34,536 nucleotides of DNA from Methylococcaceae bacterium (GTDB taxonomy: Bacteria > Pseudomonadota > Gammaproteobacteria > Methylococcales > Methylomonadaceae): the NCBI GenBank assembly GCA_006844705.1, contig SPJS01000249.1, positions 1 through 34,536 on the forward strand, written 5' to 3'. Numbering within the stretch: position 1 is the stretch's first letter; each line of letters opens with the position of its first letter. The translations under genes were made by a program, and so were the position numbers. Under the pieces are notes generated by a model. It was not told the DNA's origin, ran no database searches, and was given only the letters and a program-made list of their open reading frames with translations. Shown piece after piece: positions 15,975 to 25,433 of the stretch.

Positions 15975-18347
15975 ATGAACAAGATTAATAAGATCTCGAT
16001 TTATGCTGTTTTTGGCCTGCTTCTACTTTCCGGTTGTGATAGCGCTGAGCAGCGCGAAGCCAAATATTTGTCGAGGGCCAAGGAGTATCATGAGCAGGGC
16101 AATGAAGAGAAAATGAAGATTGAGTTGAAAAATGTTTTTCAAATTAACCCAAAAAATATTGAAGCACATTTTCTTGCCGCCATTGTCGCTGAAGAGAAAC
16201 AGGAATGGCCAAAAATGTTCCGTCATTTAAATACGATTGCCGATCAAGACCCAGAATATGTGCCTGCCAAAGCTAAACTGGCTAAATTGTATTTATTAAG
16301 TGGTCAGGAAGAAAAATCCCGTGAAGCAGTAGAGCAGGTGCTGGTAAAAGAGCCAAATAATGCTGATATGCAGGCATTGAAGGCGGCAATGTTGCTGAAA
16401 GAACAAAAAGTGGCTGATGCTAGGGCGATATTAAACCAGGCTTTAACTCAATCTCCAGGTCACTATGACTCCTCATTATTGATGATTAAATTGGACGGAG
16501 ATGAAAATAACCTGGATGCAGCAATGCAAACAATCAACAAAGCGATTGAAGTTAATCCGGATAAATTTTCATTGCGCACAATTAAGATGAATGTTCTTAA
16601 TGCGCAAGGAAAAAAAGAAGAAGTGCAAGTATATAATAAAGAGTTAATTGCTCAATTTCCGGATAAGCCGAATTTATATTTCAATCTGGCTAAATATTAT
16701 GTCAAAAATGAAAAATTTGATGAAGCTGAACAATTGCTGAGAACTCTGGTGTCAAGGTTGCCGGAAGACAAGAAGTCGGTAGGCGTATTATTAAGTTTCT
16801 GGAAGAGGCAAAAAGGCGAAGCTTATGCAGAGCAGGAAGTTGACAAGTTAATTCAGGCTAACCCGGACAATTATATGTTTCGGTTTGCCAAACTCGCCCT
16901 ATATAAGGATCAACCAGAGAAAGTGGTCACTCATCTGGAAAAAATTATTGAAGATGATGTCGATGGATTAAATGCATTAAAAGCGCGCAATAGTTTGGCC
17001 AGAATTTTCGATATTCAACAAAAATATGATGATGCCAAACTACAAGTAAATAAAATTCTGGAAACGGATCCCAGAAATACAGATGCCTTACTTTTAAGAG
17101 CGCGTATGGCGTCCAGAGAAAATAACTTTGACGCGGCTATAGCTGATGCTCGGGCAGTATTAAAAAATGACCCTGGCTCCGAAAAAGCCTTGATGATTCA
17201 GGCTGATGCGCAGCTAAGATCAAAGGAAATCGAGTTGGCTCAGGATACGCTTGAGCAGATTCTTGAAATAAATCCAAATAATCTTGCGGCGACTAAAGAT
17301 TTGGCAAGAGTAAAAATTGGTCGAAATAATGAACAGAAAGGCCTGGAGATTCTAGAAAATGCCTATGTTCAGCATAAAGAGGACAAGGACATCCCTCAGA
17401 TGCTAATTGACTTGTATGCTAAGCGCAAACAATGGAGTAAAGCCGAAAACGTGGCCAAGCAAGTGCTTGAACTTGCTGAAGATAAACCTAGGCACCGCTA
17501 CAAACTGGCTCAGCTTTATAGTGCGCAAGGCAAGCATGAAGAAACAGTGGTTGAATTAAAACAGGTGCTGCAGGAAAAGCCAAAAGCTCTGGATGCCTTA
17601 CTCGCATTAGTTAAAACCTATTTAGTGTTGAATCAACCTGAGGAAGCCGAAGCGATACTTGATGAAATGATTGCCAAGCAGCCTGAGCGTCCTGATTTAT
17701 TAACAGTTAGAGCGGATTTACATTTAAAAAGGAATCAGTTGGCTGATGCTGAAAAGCTGTTTGTTAAAGCAATTGAACTTAAGCCCGATCTGGATTCCAG
17801 TTATAAAAACCTGGCGTCACTTTATCTTGCTCAGAAAAAGCAAGATAAGGCGAGAGAGGTTTATCAAAATGGACTTACTGTTATTCCTGACAGTAAAAAA
17901 TTATTATTGGAAAGTGCCATCCTTTATACCTATCGAGAAGAAACGGCATTGGCCATTGAAGAATATCGCAGGTTGTTGAAGCAAGCGCCAGACAACGTAT
18001 TGGCAATAAATAACCTGGCGTCGATTCTTACAGATAGTGGCGATCAGAGCCAGCAAGCGGAGGCACTGGAACTTGCTACACCTCTAGAGCAGGCTCAATC
18101 GCCATTCTTTCTTGACACTTATGCCTGGGCCTTATTTAAAAATGGGAAGATCAACGAATCTATTGGTGTCTTTGAAAAAGCGATCCAAATGAAAGAGGAT
18201 GTGCCAGAAATACAATACCATTTGGGTATGGTTTATTTGGCTGCTGGCAGAAATGAAGAGGCTAAAGCTGCTTTGCAAAAAGCAGTACGTGAGGGTGCCG
18301 ATTATAAAGGGCTGGTGGAAGCTAAAGCGGAACTGGAAAAGTTGTAA
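15975..18347 (+). CDS. prsT: PEP-CTERM system TPR-repeat lipoprotein (PrsT type)
   Basis: A 790-residue TPR protein. The signal peptide ends in lipobox LLSGC (Cys21). Residue +2 is Asp22, which in gammaproteobacteria usually keeps a lipoprotein in the inner membrane. The rest is almost wholly TPR repeats, recognisable as recurring A-x-x-x-L/A-x-x-P-x-N units, for example VLVKEPNNADMQALKAAML, AIEVNPDKFSLRTIKM and AIELKPDLDSSYKNLASLY. Matches in architecture are the large PrsT lipoproteins of exosortase exopolysaccharide loci. Likely a periplasm-facing scaffold linking glycan export and protein sorting. It follows the transferase by 39 bases and ends in a good terminator. Confidence 0.87.
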   Translation: MNKINKISIYAVFGLLLLSGCDSAEQREAKYLSRAKEYHEQGNEEKMKIELKNVFQINPKNIEAHFLAAIVAEEKQEWPKMFRHLNTIADQDPEYVPAKAKLAKLYLLSGQEEKSREAVEQVLVKEPNNADMQALKAAMLLKEQKVADARAILNQALTQSPGHYDSSLLMIKLDGDENNLDAAMQTINKAIEVNPDKFSLRTIKMNVLNAQGKKEEVQVYNKELIAQFPDKPNLYFNLAKYYVKNEKFDEAEQLLRTLVSRLPEDKKSVGVLLSFWKRQKGEAYAEQEVDKLIQANPDNYMFRFAKLALYKDQPEKVVTHLEKIIEDDVDGLNALKARNSLARIFDIQQKYDDAKLQVNKILETDPRNTDALLLRARMASRENNFDAAIADARAVLKNDPGSEKALMIQADAQLRSKEIELAQDTLEQILEINPNNLAATKDLARVKIGRNNEQKGLEILENAYVQHKEDKDIPQMLIDLYAKRKQWSKAENVAKQVLELAEDKPRHRYKLAQLYSAQGKHEETVVELKQVLQEKPKALDALLALVKTYLVLNQPEEAEAILDEMIAKQPERPDLLTVRADLHLKRNQLADAEKLFVKAIELKPDLDSSYKNLASLYLAQKKQDKAREVYQNGLTVIPDSKKLLLESAILYTYREETALAIEEYRRLLKQAPDNVLAINNLASILTDSGDQSQQAEALELATPLEQAQSPFFLDTYAWALFKNGKINESIGVFEKAIQMKEDVPEIQYHLGMVYLAAGRNEEAKAALQKAVREGADYKGLVEAKAELEKL

Positions 18348-18380
18348 AAAACAGTTTCAAATTATTAATTGAAAAATAGA

Positions 18381-18418
18381 AAAGGCTGCGTTCGTTAGAA
18401 TGTGGCCTTTCTTATTTT
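18381..18418 (+). terminator. Intrinsic terminator after the TPR lipoprotein gene
   Basis: A 13-bp stem including wobble pairs (AAAGGCTGCGTTC / GAATGTGGCCTTT) with loop GTTA, then CTTATTTT. It closes the exosortase-transferase-TPR unit 33 bases after the stop codon. Confidence 0.8.
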
Positions 18419-18488
18419 AGCGAAAGGTAAACTGTAAAGATTATTTTATAACATAGTTTAATTAATGCTGAGTCAATTCTTTATTGAA

Positions 18489-18854
18489 TTAGGACTGATT
18501 TTTGATTAATAAAAATAAGTCATCAAGTTTGATGCATTCAAACAACATGTCATCAATAGATCTATCTTGAAATCCAGTGTATTGAATGCCCAACTCCGAA
18601 TGATCGGGCTGGCGCGTTATTTTGCCGTGAATGGTAAATGGATTGCCAGAATCAGGGAGTGACATGGTGATTTTTATATAATCACCAATTTCGCATTGCA
18701 TAGGGGAGTCTACTTTAATACGAATGCCACTTTTACTGATATCTATAATATGCGCGTCTACTGATTTTTCATGAGGTTTAGCCGCTGAGGGAAAAACATC
18801 AGCCCGAAGGTTACGGGGTTTAATTCTTTGATTGCTGCGTCTATTTGGTTTCAT
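18489..18854 (-). CDS. PilZ domain protein (predicted c-di-GMP receptor)
   Basis: A stand-alone PilZ domain of 121 residues. Both c-di-GMP contact motifs are visible: RxxxR as R10-IKP-R14 and DxSxxG as D38-IS-KS-G43, followed by the beta-barrel with LPDSGNPFTIHGKITRQ and LGIQYTGF. No other domain is attached, so it probably acts by binding a partner such as a glycan synthase. It lies 32 bases downstream of the TIGR03790 gene on the same strand and is probably co-transcribed. The placement suggests the surface module answers to c-di-GMP. The ATG has only a weak AAGAA ribosome site. Confidence 0.9.
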   Translation of the reverse strand: MKPNRRSNQRIKPRNLRADVFPSAAKPHEKSVDAHIIDISKSGIRIKVDSPMQCEIGDYIKITMSLPDSGNPFTIHGKITRQPDHSELGIQYTGFQDRSIDDMLFECIKLDDLFLLIKNQS

Positions 18855-18886
18855 TTCTTTTATTTTTTTTTAAAATGCAAGCAAAT

Positions 18887-19960
18887 TCAAGGCCTGTTTC
18901 TTGTGGCAAAAGGCTTGGCTAAAGGTTCACCAATAAACAGGCCCTGGCCAGGCCAGGCGACACTTTTCCAGTAAGCTTCAATTAACGTGTTGCCACGAAG
19001 ATAAAAATGCATGATGATGCCTGGGTGAGGAAATTTCTGTAAAAAATTGCAAGGTTCAACAACGGTTCCATAGCTTCCTGTGACGCCTGCTTTAATCCAT
19101 TGTAAAATGTTCATTTGCTTATCCCCGGCCAGCCTGCCACCGGCAGATGTTAAATGATCAGCAATGGCACCCGGGGTATAGGTGTTGCTGTCGATAAATT
19201 CGACGTGTTTTAGGCCTGTAAAATAAAACAGGATGTTTTCTTTGTTCTGAATGTAATCTTGGGTAAGAAAATGCAACGTAGGGGTGTTGGGGAATGCATT
19301 TTTTATGCTGGGATATAGTGTGGATCTTACGCTGCGATTTTTGTCACGCGTGGTTAACAGGAATGCGTTAACGGCAGGTCTACTGAAATCTGAAGCGATG
19401 CCGCGATCAATTAAGGTTTTGACTTGATAGAAGTTTTCACCTGCGAGCATCATGCTTGGACGTAGGTGATGTTTGTTGTAAGGTGTAGATGTGTCAGAAT
19501 TAAAATAGGGGGAGGGTTTCGTTGGAGCGCAACCTTTTGCGCAATACGCCTCATCATAACCAGCGGCAATGGCGGTTGTTATCGACATGCAACCTACTTT
19601 ATATGGAAATGTCCAGGTCAAAGCGTAAGCCTGTATATGATCGCCAGTGGCTTGATCTATTTCGGTTTTAATATGTTTGAATTTTTTTACCGGTAAGGTG
19701 TTATATCCAGTTGGAAAATTGACGTAGATGATATTTTCGGTCGGGATATTTCGTTGGGATGTATAGTAATCTGCAATTCGAACACTAAGCGGGTCAGCAC
19801 TGTTGACAATGACGGCAAGGTTTTCAGCTGTTAGGTGGGGTTGACTAGAATATACAGGCAGAGGAGCAAGCAAAATACTAAAGCTTGCGATCCGGATAAA
19901 ATATTTACAAACCTGAAGATAAGCAGAAAAACCGATGAAGGAAAAGTGAGAATATGGCAT
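18887..19960 (-). CDS. TIGR03790 family exported protein (exosortase-associated)
   Basis: An uncharacterised family known to occur almost only in genomes that encode an exosortase. The family core is clear: LTAENLAVIVNSADPLSVRI, AYALTWTFPYKVG, RPSMMLAG, SAGGRL, GVTGSYGTVVEPCNF and the ending GQGLFIGEPLAKPF. I chose ATG 19960 (357 residues) because AGGGG lies four bases upstream and it puts a signal-like hydrophobic segment (about residues 20-36) near the N-terminus. An in-frame upstream start at 20047 would bury it. The segmented alpha/beta pattern and the terminal GEPLA are reminiscent of caspase-like C25 peptidases, a weak inference. Upstream of pilZ, divergent from carA. Confidence 0.85.
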   Translation of the reverse strand: MPYSHFSFIGFSAYLQVCKYFIRIASFSILLAPLPVYSSQPHLTAENLAVIVNSADPLSVRIADYYTSQRNIPTENIIYVNFPTGYNTLPVKKFKHIKTEIDQATGDHIQAYALTWTFPYKVGCMSITTAIAAGYDEAYCAKGCAPTKPSPYFNSDTSTPYNKHHLRPSMMLAGENFYQVKTLIDRGIASDFSRPAVNAFLLTTRDKNRSVRSTLYPSIKNAFPNTPTLHFLTQDYIQNKENILFYFTGLKHVEFIDSNTYTPGAIADHLTSAGGRLAGDKQMNILQWIKAGVTGSYGTVVEPCNFLQKFPHPGIIMHFYLRGNTLIEAYWKSVAWPGQGLFIGEPLAKPFATRNRP

Positions 19961-19962
19961 GT

Positions 19963-20019
19963 AGCCCCTGCAGAAGTTCTTTGATGTAATCAGAGAATAG
20001 CTTTTTTCTTGCAGGGGTT
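19963..20019 (-). promoter_or_regulatory. RBS-sequestering hairpin in the TIGR03790 leader
   Basis: In the minus-strand transcript CCCCTGCA pairs perfectly with TGCAGGGG (bases 20010-20017 with 19965-19972), extended by GAA/TTC after a one-base bulge, with a loop of roughly 30-37 bases. The downstream arm contains the AGGGG Shine-Dalgarno site of the gene starting at 19960. Folding would hide it, a possible thermosensor, ligand or RNA/protein switch. Confidence 0.5.
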
Positions 20020-20470
20020 GCAATTTAATTAAGTAGTTGGGAATCACTCATAGCGGGCTAATTCGATGAGGGGGTGAAAAAGTTTGCTATACCCTGTGAT
20101 AGATGTATTAAACTGAATGAACTCCTTGTTCATTTCCCTGTTTGTTACATTTCCCAACTCTGCAATCAAAACCAAAATGATCATGCATTATTTCCTGTTA
20201 ATGCGTTATTAGACCACCTGGATTGTGATGTCCCTGTTAAAAGTTCCGTGTTGCAGTGATATTGGTAAAGCACTCATCATGCCAGTTATTTGATGTAAAA
20301 TGCGTTGCAGAATCAGGCATGACAACGACTGCTTGAGTGAAAGTTTGTGTTATTTGCCATAGTTTGGGTCAAATGACTTAAATCAACAGCTGGTTCGAAA
20401 AGTGTGGTTTTAAAAAATGTAGATGAATTTAATGCCATAATTTCGTAAAATTACTTAAATAATACATTTC
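20020..20470. other. Long non-coding gap upstream of carA
   Basis: Intergenic DNA between the divergent TIGR03790 and carA genes, AT-rich in its right part. A frame of 61 residues with several cysteines begins at GTG 20074, but its ribosome site abuts the start and it has no recognisable motif, so I do not call it. An extended -10 (TGC then CATAAT, 20433-20441) lies 85 bases before carA. Confidence 0.4.
20433..20441 (+). promoter_or_regulatory. Possible extended -10 promoter of carAB
   Basis: TGC followed by CATAAT matches an extended -10 element. No good -35 stands 17 bases upstream. A start near 20448 would place the terminator-like hairpin at 20471-20507 inside the carA leader. Confidence 0.3.
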
Positions 20471-20507
20471 AACGGGATCAGTCATTCGGCTCATCCCGTT
20501 TTTTCTA
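20471..20507 (+). terminator. Terminator hairpin in the carA leader (candidate attenuator)
   Basis: AACGGGAT (20471-20478) pairs with ATCCCGTT (20493-20500). Four more pairs (AGTC / GGCT) close an ATTC loop beyond one mismatch, and TTTTCT follows. It ends seven bases before the carA ribosome site AGGTGG. No plus-strand gene precedes it for over 2 kb, so it most likely acts on the carA transcript itself. Confidence 0.7.
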
Positions 20508-20525
20508 TTCAATAGGTGGTTAAAT

Positions 20526-21653
20526 TTGAACAAACCCGCTTGGCTGGTATTAGAAGACGGTACGGTGTTTGAAGGCGTTTCAATAGGGGCGGACGGATAC
20601 TCAACCGGAGAAGTTGTTTTCAATACCTCGTTGACTGGATATCAGGAAATTCTGACTGATCCATCTTATGCGCGTCAGATCGTGACGCTGACTTATCCTC
20701 ATATTGGCAATGTGGGAACAAACACTGAAGATTGCGAAGCCGAAAATGTTGTCGCCAGGGGTCTTGTGATTCGGGATTTACCGTTATTGGCAAGCAGTTG
20801 GAGAAAACAACAGACATTGCCAGAATTTCTGCAGGATAATAATGTTGTAGCTATTGCCGAAATAGACACACGTCACCTGACCCGGATTTTAAGAAATAAA
20901 GGTAGTCAGTCTGGCTGTATTGTTGCGGGCAATGAACTTGATCTTGAGAAGGCACAAAATCTGATCAAGGACTTTGGTGGCCTGCAAGGGATGGATCTGG
21001 CAAAAGAAGTGACCACAACAGGTGCGTATTTGTGGCAGGATGATGTCTGGTCGTTGCAGGAAGGTTATCAACCGGCTAAAAGTCTGAAATATCATGTGGT
21101 TGCATATGATTTCGGAGTGAAGCGGAATATTCTGCGTTTGCTTGCTAATAGGGGATGCAACGTCACCATTGTCCCTGCTACCACCCCTGCTGATGAGGTG
21201 TTGGCGATGAATCCGGATGGCGTGTTTCTGTCCAATGGCCCCGGCGACCCGGAGCCTTGTGACTATGCCATTCAGGCTATCCGTACCCTTATCGAAAAGA
21301 AAATCCCGTTATTCGGTATTTGTCTTGGGCATCAATTGCTGGCGTTGGCCAGTGGGGCAAAAACCGTAAAAATGAAGTTTGGTCATCATGGTGCCAATCA
21401 CCCGGTGCAACAAAAGTCCACTGGTCGTGTGATGATCAGTTCGCAAAATCATGGTTTTGCCGTTGATGAAGCCAGTTTGCCTGCTAATGTTCGGGCGACC
21501 TATCATTCTCTGTTTGACGGCAGTCTGCAGGGGATTGAGCTGACTGATTGTCCGGCCATGAGTTTTCAGGGACACCCTGAAGCCAGCCCAGGCCCGCATG
21601 ATGTAGAATCACTTTTCGATGATTTTATTTCCTTGATTCAGCAATCCGCATAA
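20526..21653 (+). CDS. carA: Carbamoyl-phosphate synthase small (glutaminase) subunit
   Basis: Hydrolyses glutamine and channels ammonia to CarB for carbamoyl phosphate, used in arginine and pyrimidine synthesis. In 375 residues the N-terminal CarA domain ([20 protein letters not shown]) is followed by a class I glutamine amidotransferase domain with nucleophile Cys266 (LFGICLGHQ) and His350/Glu352 ([10 protein letters not shown]). The start is TTG, with AGGTGG six bases upstream, and the N-terminus [12 protein letters not shown] aligns with known CarA starts. carB follows after 18 bases. The leader hairpin suggests control by attenuation. Confidence 0.97.
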   Translation: MNKPAWLVLEDGTVFEGVSIGADGYSTGEVVFNTSLTGYQEILTDPSYARQIVTLTYPHIGNVGTNTEDCEAENVVARGLVIRDLPLLASSWRKQQTLPEFLQDNNVVAIAEIDTRHLTRILRNKGSQSGCIVAGNELDLEKAQNLIKDFGGLQGMDLAKEVTTTGAYLWQDDVWSLQEGYQPAKSLKYHVVAYDFGVKRNILRLLANRGCNVTIVPATTPADEVLAMNPDGVFLSNGPGDPEPCDYAIQAIRTLIEKKIPLFGICLGHQLLALASGAKTVKMKFGHHGANHPVQQKSTGRVMISSQNHGFAVDEASLPANVRATYHSLFDGSLQGIELTDCPAMSFQGHPEASPGPHDVESLFDDFISLIQQSA

Positions 21654-21671
21654 TTTTGTACTAAGCGATTC

Positions 21672-24600
21672 ATGCCAAAAAGAACAGACATACAATCCAT
21701 TTTATTACTGGGAGCCGGGCCCATTGTGATCGGTCAGGCCTGTGAATTTGATTATTCAGGAACTCAGGCTTGTAAAGCCTTGCGTGAAGAAGGTTATCGC
21801 GTCATTCTGGTTAATTCCAATCCGGCCACCATTATGACCGACCCGGATATGGCGGATGCTATTTATATAGAGCCGATTGATTGGCAAACGGTTGAAAAGA
21901 TTATCGAGAAAGAACAACCGGATGCGGTGCTGCCTACCATGGGTGGCCAGACAGCATTGAATTGTGCGCTTGATCTTGATGCTCACGGCGTACTGGCCAA
22001 ACATAATGTAGAAATGATTGGCGCCACCAAAGAGGCAATTAATAAAGCCGAAGATCGTGACCTGTTTAACCAGGCGATGCGTAAAATCGGCTATGAAGTG
22101 GCGCGTTCCAATGTCGCGCACACAATGGAAGAAGCGTTTGCCGCGCAGGAAAAAGTAGGCTATCCAACTGTTATTCGCCCTTCCTTCACCATGGGCGGCA
22201 GTGGTGGCGGTATTGCCTATAACAAGCAGGAATTTATTGAAATCTGCGAGCGTGGTCTGGAGTTATCGCCTACCCATGAATTGTTGATTGAAGAATCCGT
22301 GCTTGGCTGGAAAGAATTCGAGATGGAAGTGGTCAGGGATTCAAACGACAATTGCATCATCGTCTGTTCGATAGAAAACTTTGACCCAATGGGCGTGCAT
22401 ACGGGCGACTCGATTACCGTTGCTCCGGCACAAACCCTGACCGATAAGGAATATCAAATCCTGCGCAATTTATCTCTCGATGTCTTGCGTGAAATCGGTG
22501 TAGATACGGGGGGATCAAATGTTCAGGTGGCAATCAATCCTGAGGATGGGCGTCTGGTTGTGATCGAGATGAATCCGCGGGTATCACGCTCCTCTGCACT
22601 GGCATCGAAGGCGACCGGTTTTCCGATTGCTAAAGTGGCTGCCAAACTGGCCGTAGGCTATACCCTGGATGAACTGAAAAATGAAATAACCGGCGGGGCG
22701 ACTCCGGCTTCATTTGAGCCGAGTATTGATTATGTGGTCACTAAAGTGCCACGTTTCACTTTCGAGAAATTTCCACAGGCGGATGATCGTTTAACCACGC
22801 AAATGAAATCAGTGGGTGAGGTCATGGCCATTGGGCGGACTTTTCAGGAATCGATGCAAAAAGCCCTGCGTGGTCTGGAAGTCGGTTTTGATGGGCTGAA
22901 TGAAGTGGCTGATCTGTCCGAAGAAAATATTCAGGATACGATTCAGCGCGAATTGCGCCATCCCGGTCCTCAAAGATTGTGGTATCTGGCCGATGCATTT
23001 CGTAGCGGTATGACAGCTGAAGACGTATTTGATGCCTGCAAGATTGACCCATGGTTTATTGCGCAGGTTGAAGACCTGGTGATCAGCGAGCAATCGCTGG
23101 CTAGCAAAACTTTGGCAACCTTGTCAGAAGTTGAATTGAGGCGTTTGAAACGTAAAGGCTTTTCAGATGCCAGACTGGCGACACTTCTGGATACTCAGGA
23201 AACGGATGTACGTAGTCTGCGCCAGAAAATGTCCATCCGTCCGGTGTACAAGAGAATTGATTCGTGCGCGGCAGAATTTGCTTCCGACACGGCTTATTTG
23301 TATTCCACCTATGAACAGGAATGTGAGGCTTTACCCACCGGGAAAGAGAAAATCATCATTCTGGGGGGGGGGCCGAACCGTATTGGACAAGGGATTGAAT
23401 TTGACTATTGTTGTGTCCATGCGGCACTGGCATTGCGTGAAAATGGCTATGAAACCATCATGGTCAATTGTAATCCGGAAACGGTTTCAACCGATTTTGA
23501 TACGTCCGATCGACTGTACTTTGAGCCATTAACGCTGGAAGATGTGCTTGAGATTATTGAGCTGGAACAGCCAAAAGGCGTTATTGTTCAATATGGTGGA
23601 CAAACCCCCTTAAAACTGGCGCGTGCATTGGAAGCGGCCGGAGCACCGATTATCGGTACGTCGCCAGATTCAATTGATCTGGCTGAAGATCGTGAACGCT
23701 TCCAGAAATTATTAGAGCGACTGGATTTAAAACAGCCGCCGAATGCAACTGCCCGTTCTGTTGAGCAGGCCGTCAATTCCGCACGTGAACTGGGCTATCC
23801 GTTGGTCGTACGGCCATCCTATGTATTAGGTGGTCGAGCAATGGAAATCGTGATAGATGAAGATGGACTTCGCCGCTATATGCAAGAGGCGGTCAGCGTA
23901 TCAAATGATTCTCCGGTGTTGCTGGATCGCTTTCTGGATGATGCTGTCGAAATGGATGTTGATGCTATTTACGATGGCGAGACCGTGCTGATCGGTGGAT
24001 TGATGGAACATATTGAACAAGCGGGCGTTCATTCAGGTGATTCTGCCTGCTCAATTCCCCCGTATGAACTGCCAGTGTCCATCCAGAACCAGTTGCGTGA
24101 ACAGGTGGCAAAAATGGCTGAGGCTCTTGGGGTGCGAGGCTTGATGAATACCCAGTTTGCGATTCAAGGGAAAACGGTGTATGTGCTTGAGGTGAATCCC
24201 CGAGCATCACGGACAGCCCCTTTTGTTTCCAAGGCAACCGGTTACCCGTTGGCAAAAATTGCCGCCTTGTGTATGGCTGGAAAAAGCCTGATTGAACAAG
24301 GCGTTACCGAAGAGCGCATTCCGGAATATTTTTCAGTTAAGGAAGCGGTTTTTCCATTTGTTAAATTTCCCGGCGTTGATCCGTTGCTGGGTCCGGAAAT
24401 GAAATCAACCGGTGAGGTGATGGGCATAGGCAATACCTTTGGTGAGGCATTTGCAAAATCCCAACGTGCTGCGGGTATTATGTTGAGCCACAGTGGTAAG
24501 GTTTTGATCAGTATTCGCGAACGCGATAAGCCTAAGGTTGCTGAGTTGGCGCAAATGTTGATCGATAAAAAATATCAAATTGTGGCGACCAAAGGGACGG

Positions 24601-24899
24601 CAAAAGTTTTACAGGATGCCGGGATTCCTTGCGAAGTGGTTTTTAAAGTGAATGAAGGTCGTCCAAATACGGTGGATATGATCAAAAATGATCAGGTCCA
24701 ATTAATTGTAAATACCACAGAGGGTATCAAGTCGATAAAAGATTCTTTCACCATGCGGCGGGAAGCGCTGCAGCATAGAGTCACCTACTATACGACGATA
24801 GCAGGAGCAAAAGCGGCCTGTTATGCGTTGGGTGAGCTGGATGCGGGTGATGTGAATTGCCTGCAGGATTTACATAATAGTTTTAATAGTAAGACGTAA
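21672..24899 (+). CDS. carB: Carbamoyl-phosphate synthase large subunit
   Basis: Synthesises carbamoyl phosphate from bicarbonate, ammonia and two ATP in complex with CarA. The 1075-residue protein shows both ATP-grasp halves: the first begins [20 protein letters not shown] with the [13 protein letters not shown] loop, and the second begins [20 protein letters not shown] with [11 protein letters not shown]. An MGS-like allosteric domain occupies about residues 935-1075. The Gly-Gly-Gly of the second half is coded by an uninterrupted run of ten G (23363-23372), an unusual slippage-prone tract. It starts 18 bases after carA, and greA follows after 18 bases. Confidence 0.98.
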   Translation: MPKRTDIQSILLLGAGPIVIGQACEFDYSGTQACKALREEGYRVILVNSNPATIMTDPDMADAIYIEPIDWQTVEKIIEKEQPDAVLPTMGGQTALNCALDLDAHGVLAKHNVEMIGATKEAINKAEDRDLFNQAMRKIGYEVARSNVAHTMEEAFAAQEKVGYPTVIRPSFTMGGSGGGIAYNKQEFIEICERGLELSPTHELLIEESVLGWKEFEMEVVRDSNDNCIIVCSIENFDPMGVHTGDSITVAPAQTLTDKEYQILRNLSLDVLREIGVDTGGSNVQVAINPEDGRLVVIEMNPRVSRSSALASKATGFPIAKVAAKLAVGYTLDELKNEITGGATPASFEPSIDYVVTKVPRFTFEKFPQADDRLTTQMKSVGEVMAIGRTFQESMQKALRGLEVGFDGLNEVADLSEENIQDTIQRELRHPGPQRLWYLADAFRSGMTAEDVFDACKIDPWFIAQVEDLVISEQSLASKTLATLSEVELRRLKRKGFSDARLATLLDTQETDVRSLRQKMSIRPVYKRIDSCAAEFASDTAYLYSTYEQECEALPTGKEKIIILGGGPNRIGQGIEFDYCCVHAALALRENGYETIMVNCNPETVSTDFDTSDRLYFEPLTLEDVLEIIELEQPKGVIVQYGGQTPLKLARALEAAGAPIIGTSPDSIDLAEDRERFQKLLERLDLKQPPNATARSVEQAVNSARELGYPLVVRPSYVLGGRAMEIVIDEDGLRRYMQEAVSVSNDSPVLLDRFLDDAVEMDVDAIYDGETVLIGGLMEHIEQAGVHSGDSACSIPPYELPVSIQNQLREQVAKMAEALGVRGLMNTQFAIQGKTVYVLEVNPRASRTAPFVSKATGYPLAKIAALCMAGKSLIEQGVTEERIPEYFSVKEAVFPFVKFPGVDPLLGPEMKSTGEVMGIGNTFGEAFAKSQRAAGIMLSHSGKVLISIRERDKPKVAELAQMLIDKKYQIVATKGTAKVLQDAGIPCEVVFKVNEGRPNTVDMIKNDQVQLIVNTTEGIKSIKDSFTMRREALQHRVTYYTTIAGAKAACYALGELDAGDVNCLQDLHNSFNSKT
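23363..23372 (+). repeat. Ten-base poly-G tract inside carB
   Basis: Ten consecutive G encode L(G)GGG in the ILGGGPNR loop of the second ATP-grasp half, using GGG three times in succession. The reading frame is intact across it. Runs this long are known slippage sites for polymerases and sequencers. Confidence 0.95.
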
Positions 24900-24917
24900 G
24901 TTTGATTGGAGTAGTTA

Positions 24918-25394
24918 ATGAATAAGGTTCCTCTGACAGTCACAGGTGCAAATAAATTAAAAGCAGAACTGGAAGAACTTAAAAGTGTCGTGCGTCCCCG
25001 TATTATTCAAGCCATTGCAGAAGCAAGAGAGCATGGTGATTTAAAAGAAAATGCAGAATATCATGCGGCAAGAGAGCAACAAAGTTTTGCTGAAGGCCGC
25101 ATTGCTGAAATTGAAGGCAAGCTGTCGAATGCCACTATCATTGATGTCACTAAAATGGATGCGAAAGGGAAAGTCATTTTTGGTGCCACCGTAAAACTGG
25201 AAGATCTGGATTCGGAAAAAGTCGTGACCTATCAGATTGTGGGTGAAGATGAAGCTGACATTAAGGAACATCGCATATCAATCGGCTCACCGATTGCCCG
25301 AGCTTTGATCGGCAAGGAAGTTGAAGATGTCGTTACCGTAAAAGCGCCGGGCGGTGATATTGAGTATGAAATTCTGGAAATTGCGTATATTTGA
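24918..25394 (+). CDS. greA: Transcription elongation factor GreA
   Basis: Rescues backtracked RNA polymerase by stimulating transcript cleavage. It has 158 residues, the exact family length. The N-terminal coiled coil carries the acidic tip motif [16 protein letters not shown], and the C-terminal domain includes IVGEDEAD and [24 protein letters not shown] lies six to nine bases before the ATG. It closes the carA-carB-greA unit, as in other gammaproteobacteria, and is convergent with yhbY through a shared terminator. Confidence 0.98.
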   Translation: MNKVPLTVTGANKLKAELEELKSVVRPRIIQAIAEAREHGDLKENAEYHAAREQQSFAEGRIAEIEGKLSNATIIDVTKMDAKGKVIFGATVKLEDLDSEKVVTYQIVGEDEADIKEHRISIGSPIARALIGKEVEDVVTVKAPGGDIEYEILEIAYI

Positions 25395-25402
25395 CCTTCT
25401 TT

Positions 25403-25433
25403 AAAAAAGAGGGGCGTTCATTACCCCTTTTTT
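25403..25433. terminator. Bidirectional terminator between greA and yhbY
   Basis: AAAAGAGGGG (25405-25414) pairs with CCCCTTTTTT (25424-25433), with T-rich sequence on the right and A-rich on the left, so it works in both directions. Its right arm covers the yhbY stop codon region. Confidence 0.8.

Noticed and set aside
20074..20259. A 61-residue plus-strand frame with several cysteines in the gap before carA
   Set aside because: GTG start with the purine run touching it, no recognisable motif and no conserved neighbour; kept only as a note in the gap entry.
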